Of a stretch of DNA of 64,000 nt, positions 58,444-64,000 are shown in pieces. The stretch is from AP-15 sp963755435 (GTDB lineage: Bacteria > Pseudomonadota > Alphaproteobacteria > ATCC43930 > CGMCC-115725). The stretch's first letter is position 1; each line of letters opens with the position of its first letter. The notes beneath the pieces were generated by a model. It worked only from the letters and a program-made list of their open reading frames with translations. It had not been told where the DNA came from and ran no database searches. The stretch lies in the NCBI GenBank assembly GCA_963755435.1, contig CAVWJX010000003.1, forward strand, positions 1-64,000, written 5' to 3'. The translations under genes were made by a program, and so were the position numbers.

Positions 58444-59836
58444 TCAGAACGCGATCGCGGTGCGCACGCCGATGATCGCTTCGTTGCCGACCAGCCGGGT
58501 GGGATCGTGCGGGTTCGGGATGCCACCGCCGGGGTTGAATACATATTGGAAATCGGGCTGAAGCAGCAGCCAGGGGGCCAGCTGGTAATCGTAGGTCAGC
58601 TCGACAAAGCTCTCGTTCGACCGCACCGGGAATGGCGTGCCGGTATAGAACCCAGTCGCCCGGTCGAGAGCGGCAGCGCCGGGGCTGACTTTGGCCAGGC
58701 CATAGCCGATGCCGAACATGTCTTTCGGGCGGCCGGGCAACGGGGCGGCGAGGCTGATCCCGGCATTTAAGCCGAAATCGATCAGGTTGCGGTCACCGGG
58801 CGCACCCATCGCGCGGGCGAAGATCGAGAGCGAGCGCGGCGCGCTCGGATCCAAGCGCCAGATCGTTTGATCGACGATGCCGTAGATGCTGAAATTGCCC
58901 GGATGCGTGCGCGCGATGCCGGTGCTGGCCGGCGCCGCGAGCGACAGCCCGGTAGTGTCGAATTGCTGATCCGGAAATGTCGCGGTATCGAACCAGCCCC
59001 CGAGCTTGTACATGCCCGGCAGGCGCGAATGCTGTCCGATCGCGAATTGCATCTCGGCGATGAACAGCGCGCCGGTGCCGAGATTGAACCGGGTCCCTGA
59101 CGCTTCGCCGTCGCGCAGTTGCGAATCGTTAAAGAACGGGCCGCCCGGCGGATTATCGTCGAAGACTCCTGCGAGCACTGTCAAAAACCTGGCTGGCTTC
59201 GCCCGCAAGCGGACGCCGAGTGATGACAGCGGGTAGGCCGGTCCGCCGGCATAAAGATCGAGTGTAGGCACCACCGGCCAGCCCATCTCCGCGTTGATGA
59301 AGAGAGCGGCGTATTTGCTGACGATGAATTCCTGGTCGAGGCTCTGCTGACCGAGCCTTACGTCGGCGTGGCCATCGACGAAGGTCTGCTGGTACCACAG
59401 CTCCCACAAGCGGGTCGCGCGATCGGCTTCGATGCCACTTGCCGTCTGGATCGTATCGAGATGGTTCGACGGTCAGATTGCGGCCATGAATTTGCAGCGC
59501 GCTGGCGTCGAAGGTGCCGCCGGTCCAGCCGAAAGCCTTCGCAGTATCGAGTTCGAGCCGCATCGTGGTCAGACCGTTATATTCGGCGCCTTGACGGATG
59601 CCGCCGGTGGGATTTCCTAGCACTTCGCTGATTTCCTGCAGCGAGAACGAGAGGCCGGATCTGGCGAGCGCCGGGCGCAACCCGCCGATATCGCCGAGGA
59701 GATTGCTGCCCGATAATGCGGGAAAGCCGCTGGCTGGACCTGGCGGGGCCTTGCTCGGGGCCTGGGCCGCCGCGGGCTCGGTGCAGAGTCGCGCGGCGAC
59801 GCTCAGGAGCAGGCACAAGCGGATCAGCCCCGCCAC
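58444..59836 (-). pseudogene. OprB-type carbohydrate porin, one frameshift
   Basis: Read across a frameshift, this is an outer-membrane porin of about 464 residues in the OprB family. It has a signal peptide (MAGLIRLCLLLSVAARLC, cleavage near AAAQA), then GLSFSLQEISEVLGNPTGG, and late strands such as SFVELTYDYQLAPWLLLQPD, FQYVFNPGGGIPNP and the terminal Phe. The frame is right from 59836 to about 59466. After one extra base (a C on the coding strand within 59460-59470), the conserved sequence continues as HLDTIQTASGIEADRATRLW in the next frame to 58444. The span is 1393 nt, one above a multiple of three. A sequencing error is possible. Confidence 0.8.
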
Positions 59837-59890
59837 CGTCCAGGCCGCTGCCCGCTGCGGTCCCGCGTCACCGGCCGTGCATGGGCGAAG

Positions 59891-61348
59891 CTACCGGTCG
59901 ATGCCGCCCATGCAGAGATACTTGATTTCGAGATAGTCCTCGATGCCGTATTTCGAGCCTTCGCGGCCGATACCGCTTTCCTTCATACCGCCGAACGGTG
60001 CGATCTCGGTCGAGATGATGCCCTCGTTGATCCCGACGATGCCGTATTCGAGCGCCTCGGCAACTCGCCAGATGCGGCCGATGTCGCGGCTGTAGAAATA
60101 GGCGGCGAGCCCGAATTCGGTGTCGTTGGCCATCTTGATGGCTTCGGCCTCGGTCTTGAAACGATAGAGCGGGGCCACCGGGCCAAACGTCTCCTCCTTG
60201 GTGATGACCATGTCGGTGGTGACATCGGTCAACACCGTCGGCTCATAAAAGCTGCCGCCCAGCGCGCTGCGCTTGCCGCCGGTCACGACCTTGGCGCCCT
60301 TTTTGAGCGCGTCGGCGACATGGGCCTCGACCTTTTCGACGGCCTTCATGTCAATCAGCGGACCGATCATCGCCCCCGGCTCGAACCCCGCGGCGACCTT
60401 CATCGCCCCGGCGGCCGCGGCGAGCTTTTGGGTAAAGGCGTCGTAGACCCCGTCCTGCACCAGAAGGCGGTTGGCGCACACGCAGGTCTGCCCGGCATTG
60501 CGATACTTGGAGGCGATCGCCCCCTTGACCGCCATCTCGATGTCGGCGTCGTCAAAGACGATAAAGGGCGCGTTGCCGCCCAATTCCATAGAGGTCTTCT
60601 TGACCGTCGCGGCGCACTGCTCCATCAGCAACTTGCCGATCTCGGTCGAGCCGGTGAACGAGAGCTTGCGCACGATCGGGTTCGAGGTCATCTCGCCGCC
60701 GATCTCCGTGGCGCCGCCGGTCACGCACGAAAATACCCCCTTCGGCACCCCGGCGCGCTCCGCCAATTCGCACAGCGCCAGCGCCGAATAGGGAGTGGCC
60801 GAGGCCGGCTTCAAGACCATCGTGCAGCCGGCGGCGAGTGCCGGCCCGCATTTCCTGGTGATCATCGCCGCCGGGAAATTCCACGGGGTGATCGCCGCGG
60901 TGACGCCGATCGGCTCCTTGGTGACGACGATGCGCTTGTCGGCCATGTGCGCCGGGATCGTGTCGCCGTAGATGCGCTTGCCTTCCTCGCCGAACCATTC
61001 GATGAACGAGGCGGCATAGGCGATCTCGCCCTTCGATTCGGCCAAAGGCTTGCCCTGCTCGGCGGTCATCAGGGTGGCCAGATCGTCCTGGTTGGCCATC
61101 ATCAGATCGTACCAGCGGCGCAGAATGTGGGCGCGCTCCTTGGCGGTCTTGGCGCGCCAAGCGGGGAGTGCGCGATCGGCCGCCTCGATCGCCCCGCGCG
61201 TCTCCTCGACGCCCATGCGCGGCACGGTGCCGAGGGTTTCGCCGGTCGCCGGGTTGGTGATCGGGATCGTGCCGCGGTTCAAGGCGTCGACCCATTCGCC
61301 ATCGACATAGCATTGTTGGCGGAACAGTTTTTGATCCTGGAGCTTCAT
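59891..61348 (-). CDS. gabD: NAD(P)-dependent succinate-semialdehyde dehydrogenase
   Basis: An aldehyde dehydrogenase of 485 residues most like GabD. It oxidises succinic semialdehyde from GABA to succinate. The NAD-binding region includes TPWNFPAAMITRKCGPALA, the general base is Glu in SMELGGNAPFIVFDDAD, and the nucleophile is Cys in RNAGQTCVCANRL. FGPVAPLYRF and APFGGMKESGIGREGSKYGI are GabD-like blocks. GGGAGG precedes the ATG at 61348. No gabT or transporter is beside it, so the actual aldehyde could be a relative. Confidence 0.9.
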   Translation of the reverse strand: MKLQDQKLFRQQCYVDGEWVDALNRGTIPITNPATGETLGTVPRMGVEETRGAIEAADRALPAWRAKTAKERAHILRRWYDLMMANQDDLATLMTAEQGKPLAESKGEIAYAASFIEWFGEEGKRIYGDTIPAHMADKRIVVTKEPIGVTAAITPWNFPAAMITRKCGPALAAGCTMVLKPASATPYSALALCELAERAGVPKGVFSCVTGGATEIGGEMTSNPIVRKLSFTGSTEIGKLLMEQCAATVKKTSMELGGNAPFIVFDDADIEMAVKGAIASKYRNAGQTCVCANRLLVQDGVYDAFTQKLAAAAGAMKVAAGFEPGAMIGPLIDMKAVEKVEAHVADALKKGAKVVTGGKRSALGGSFYEPTVLTDVTTDMVITKEETFGPVAPLYRFKTEAEAIKMANDTEFGLAAYFYSRDIGRIWRVAEALEYGIVGINEGIISTEIAPFGGMKESGIGREGSKYGIEDYLEIKYLCMGGIDR

Positions 61349-61591
61349 CGCCGACCTCCCTGCTGACCTCTCTCGCGCGCCGACGCCGAGCCGAGCCTCT
61401 CGATAGGTACGGTCCGCCGGCCGCTTTCGCAAGCCGGCCGCGTTTGCGCGGCGACGCGGGCGGAGCCGGCGCGAGGGTGCGCATCACGCGCATGGTGGAG
61501 GCTTCTCACAACCGTCATCAAAGCGTGATATTCGCCGGGACGCGGTTGCGATGGTGCGGGCTATGACGGCCGCGGTCATCGGGGGACGACA

Positions 61592-63151
61592 ATGACCATT
61601 CTGAGGCAAAGCCGCCGCCGCTTTCTGCAATCGGCCGCGGCGACCGGCGGCATCGCGCTGCTCGGCGCGCGCTTGCGGGCGCGAGTACAGGCGGCGGCGC
61701 CGGTCGGACCGGACCTCCAAGGGCTGCGCGACAAGATCGACCACATCATCGTGATCTACCAGGAGAACCGCAGCTTCGATCATTATTTCGGGGCCTATCA
61801 GCCGCCGGGCGGGGCGGCGCTGGCCAATCTGCTTGGCTCCGGAGGTCAGATCGACGCCCGCTTCACCGGGCTGCAAAAGAACTCGGCCGGGGTGCCTTAC
61901 GGCTCTCTGCCGGTGCCCTATCAGCTTCCGGGCTTTGCCGAGGCGCAGCTCGACAACCGACCGTTTCGGCTCGCCCGATACATCCCGCCCGACGCCAACG
62001 CGCCCTGGGACCCCTCGCACCATTTCTTCCGCATGTTCGCGCAGATCAACCACGGCAAGATGGACCGCTTCGTGGCCCTTGCGCTCGGCGGCAAGCACGT
62101 GTTTTTCGACAAGGGCGCGGGCGGAAACCCGACCGCGATGATGTTGGCCCAGTCGACGCCGTCGGGCGCGGTGCTCGGCTACTATACGCGGGACGATCTG
62201 CCCCACTACCATCATCTCGCCGACGAATACGTACTGTTTGACCATTTCTTCCAGGCGATGTCGGGCGGCTCGACCGGGAACGCGCTCTATCTCGCGGCGG
62301 CGCGCTCGGCGCAGCGGTCAAAGCCGCCGGCGGCCAAGATCGGCAGCCTGAGCCCGCCGGTGTTCGATCGGCCCTATGACAAGGCTGGAATATTGATCAA
62401 CGACGTGGCGCCGCTGAACGGCCCGACCGAGACCTATATGGGGCCGCTCGAGCTGGCGGCGCCGCCCGACGAGCAGACTTATCCGAATATCGGCGATCGG
62501 CTCGATGCCGCCTCGCTCGGCTGGGCCTGGTACAATGAGGGCTGGAACGCGGTCAAGCCATGGGCCTTGAAGACCGCCTTTGGCCCCGGCGACGGCTCGG
62601 TCGTCATCGACACGCCGGCGCTTTACGTGTCGCACCATAACCCGTTCCAATACTATCCGAGCTGGTTCGCCAATGTTAAAGCCGGCCATATCCGCGACAG
62701 CTCGGATTTCTTTGAAGATCTGAAGAGCGCCCGTCTGCCGCCGGTGTCGTTTATCAAGGCGACCGGGGCACATGACGAGCACCCGGCGGATTCGGCGCCA
62801 CGCTGGGGCGAGGCGTGGGTCATGGGCGTGCTGAAGGCGCTCGGCGACAGCCCGCTTTGGGGCAAGAGCGCGGTCGTCATCACCTATGACGAAGGCGGCG
62901 GCTTCTGGGACCATGTGGCGCCGCCGACGCCCGACGCCTATGGCTGCGGCACCCGCATCCCGGCGCTGTTGATCAGCCCGTGGGCACGGCGCGGCCATAT
63001 CGACCACCGCATCGCCGACACCACTTCGATCCTGGCGCTGATCGAAGCCCGGTTCGGCCTCGCGCCGCTGCAGCAGCGCGACGCGCGCGCCTATAATCTG
63101 CTCGACGGCCTCGATTTTAGTCAAAAGCCCCGCGCCCCCTCTTTCGGCTGA
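61592..63151 (+). CDS. Tat-exported alkaline phosphatase-like/phospholipase C phosphoesterase
   Basis: The 519-residue protein begins with a twin-arginine signal (QSRRRFLQSAAATGG). It belongs to the phosphoesterase family that includes bacterial phospholipase C and acid phosphatase A. The metal-site blocks are IVIYQENRSFDHYFGAY near residue 55 and VITYDEGGGFWDHVAPP near 430, with His in PHYHHLADEYVLFDHFFQAM near 205. The substrate may be a phospholipid or another phosphomonoester. It stands divergent from gabD with a 243-bp gap between starts. Confidence 0.9.
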   Translation: MTILRQSRRRFLQSAAATGGIALLGARLRARVQAAAPVGPDLQGLRDKIDHIIVIYQENRSFDHYFGAYQPPGGAALANLLGSGGQIDARFTGLQKNSAGVPYGSLPVPYQLPGFAEAQLDNRPFRLARYIPPDANAPWDPSHHFFRMFAQINHGKMDRFVALALGGKHVFFDKGAGGNPTAMMLAQSTPSGAVLGYYTRDDLPHYHHLADEYVLFDHFFQAMSGGSTGNALYLAAARSAQRSKPPAAKIGSLSPPVFDRPYDKAGILINDVAPLNGPTETYMGPLELAAPPDEQTYPNIGDRLDAASLGWAWYNEGWNAVKPWALKTAFGPGDGSVVIDTPALYVSHHNPFQYYPSWFANVKAGHIRDSSDFFEDLKSARLPPVSFIKATGAHDEHPADSAPRWGEAWVMGVLKALGDSPLWGKSAVVITYDEGGGFWDHVAPPTPDAYGCGTRIPALLISPWARRGHIDHRIADTTSILALIEARFGLAPLQQRDARAYNLLDGLDFSQKPRAPSFG

Positions 63152-63453
63152 GGCCAGGTGCCCTCCGAGGCTGGCATCGCCGCGGGGCCTCCTCATGTTG
63201 CTCGCCCCGCGGCCGCGGGGGGCCTCGCCCAACGCCACCATGCTTTCGCTCATGTCGCAACCAGCGTCGGGCGGGTTGAGCGAAAGCATCACCCACCGCT
63301 TCGGGCCATGGTGGCGGGTGTCGCTGGGCTGCGCGCGGCTCTAAGAAACTGACGCCGGGCCGGTGCGGCCGTGGGGCCGACCCGCGTTCGTCCTCGCCCT
63401 CGTCGCCGCGCGGTAGCATACTCGCGCTGGCGAATGGCGGCGGAGGACCGGGG
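63152..63453. other. Intergenic, 302 bp, with a long palindrome
   Basis: CCCCGCGG-CCGCGGGG at 63205-63220 is a perfect 16-bp palindrome lying in a repeat-like stretch of G and C. Near it CATGTTGCTCGCC and AACGCCACCATGC look like flanks of a repeat. No T-run follows, so it is not a standard terminator. The ribosome binding site of the next gene (GGCGGAGGACC) lies at the right end. No coding frame is supported. Confidence 0.5.
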
Positions 63454-64000
63454 TTGCTGCACGATCGGCGCATCCTGTTGATCATCTCGGGCGGGATCGC
63501 GGCCTATAAGAGCCTCGACCTCATTCGCCGGCTGCGCGAGCGCGGGGCGGCGGTGCGCGCGATCATGACTGCCGCGGCGACGCATTTTGTGACCCCGCTG
63601 TCGGTCGCCTCGCTCAGCGAGGACAAGGTCTACACCGATCTGTGGTCGCTGACCGACGAGAGCGAGATGGGCCATATCCGCCTGTCGCGCGAGGCCGAGC
63701 TGATCGTCGTGGCCCCGGCCAGCGCCGATTTGATCGCGCGCATGGCCGCTGGCTTGGCGGACGATCTGGCGACGACAACGCTCCTCGCCTCGGATAAGCC
63801 TGTGCTGTTAGCTCCGACGATGAATTTGATGATGTGGGCGCACCCGGCGACCCAGGCCAACCTGGCGACTTTGGACGCGCGCGGAGTGGTGCGGGTCGGG
63901 CCGGGCTCGGGCGAATTGGCCTGCGGCGAGGTCGGCTCGGGCCGCATGGCCGAGCCGCTGGAAATCGTCGCGGCGATCGAGGGAATGCTGACCAAGGGCA
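63454..64000 (+). CDS. coaBC: Phosphopantothenoylcysteine decarboxylase/phosphopantothenate-cysteine ligase, N-terminal part, cut by window end
   Basis: The visible 182 residues are the flavoprotein decarboxylase half of CoaBC, two steps in coenzyme A synthesis. Typical parts are ILLIISGGIAAYKSLDLIRR, the segment THFVTPLSVASLSEDKVYTD, GHIRLSREAELIVVAPAS, the conserved PTMNLMMW and the ACGEVGSGRMAEP loop. The start is a TTG at 63454 after GGCGGAGGACCGGGG; no ATG in frame is closer. The gene runs past the right end of the window, so the ligase half is not seen. Confidence 0.93.
   Translation, partial: MLHDRRILLIISGGIAAYKSLDLIRRLRERGAAVRAIMTAAATHFVTPLSVASLSEDKVYTDLWSLTDESEMGHIRLSREAELIVVAPASADLIARMAAGLADDLATTTLLASDKPVLLAPTMNLMMWAHPATQANLATLDARGVVRVGPGSGELACGEVGSGRMAEPLEIVAAIEGMLTKG

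Noticed and set aside
63205..63220. Perfect 16-bp palindrome as a terminator after the phosphoesterase gene
   Set aside because: No loop and no following T-run; more likely part of a repeat.

Overview
The window is about 64 kb of GC-rich DNA. Gene families and gene order point to an alphaproteobacterium, probably near the Rhodospirillales or Rhizobiales. The supporting features are the dnaJ-cbpM pair, sdhE overlapping mfd and divergent from recG, hemD followed by a mitofilin-like gene and hemY, a MbfA-type ferritin-VIT1 fusion, a uvrC-pgsA-molybdenum cofactor run, and a FemAB-like DUF482 acyltransferase. The exact lineage is inferred from memory of gene order, not tested.

Layout. 1-6.6 kb: a secreted tannase-family esterase, a DUF482 protein, a small secreted protein, a DegP-like protease and a DnaJ/CbpM pair. 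6.6-10.4 kb: a small accessory island with a resolvase relic, a decayed IS1595-type transposase, short lower-GC orphan genes, and a REP-associated transposase bracketed by inverted REP copies. 10.4-18 kb: a TerB-like gene, a DinG-type helicase, pyrD and a histidine kinase with four tandem GAF units. 18-27 kb: uvrB, a short-chain dehydrogenase, uvrC, pgsA, mobB, moeA, moaD and moaE on one strand. 27-34.5 kb: an F420-type oxidoreductase with an in-frame stop, an N-acyl-D-amino-acid deacylase divergent from an IclR regulator, a Baeyer-Villiger-type monooxygenase, a nucleoside transporter and tRNA-Thr(CGT). 34.5-39.9 kb: the hem operon on the minus strand, then SIMPL and ThiE-like genes. 40-46.6 kb: a beta-oxidation fusion enzyme, two acyl-CoA dehydrogenases, a zinc-ribbon membrane protein and MbfA. 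46.7-55.7 kb: a DUF882 peptidase-like gene, mfd, sdhE, recG and glutathione reductase. 55.8-64 kb: a methyltransferase, a DyP peroxidase-encapsulin pair, an OprB-type porin, succinate-semialdehyde dehydrogenase, a Tat-exported phosphoesterase and the start of coaBC.

How the genes work together. DNA repair is strongly represented (uvrB, uvrC, mfd, recG, DinG-type helicase). Oxidative-stress and iron functions also recur (encapsulated DyP, MbfA, glutathione reductase). The fatty-acid genes at 40-44.7 kb form an evident beta-oxidation set.

Two things run through the window. First, many well-conserved genes carry single-base frameshifts (dnaJ, terB, the helicase three times, the GAF kinase twice, oprB) and one has a stop codon. 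This suggests either consensus indel errors or real gene decay, and only raw reads can separate the two. Second, hairpin repeats are scattered between genes, and repeat-like DNA also appears in frame inside uvrC and mfd.
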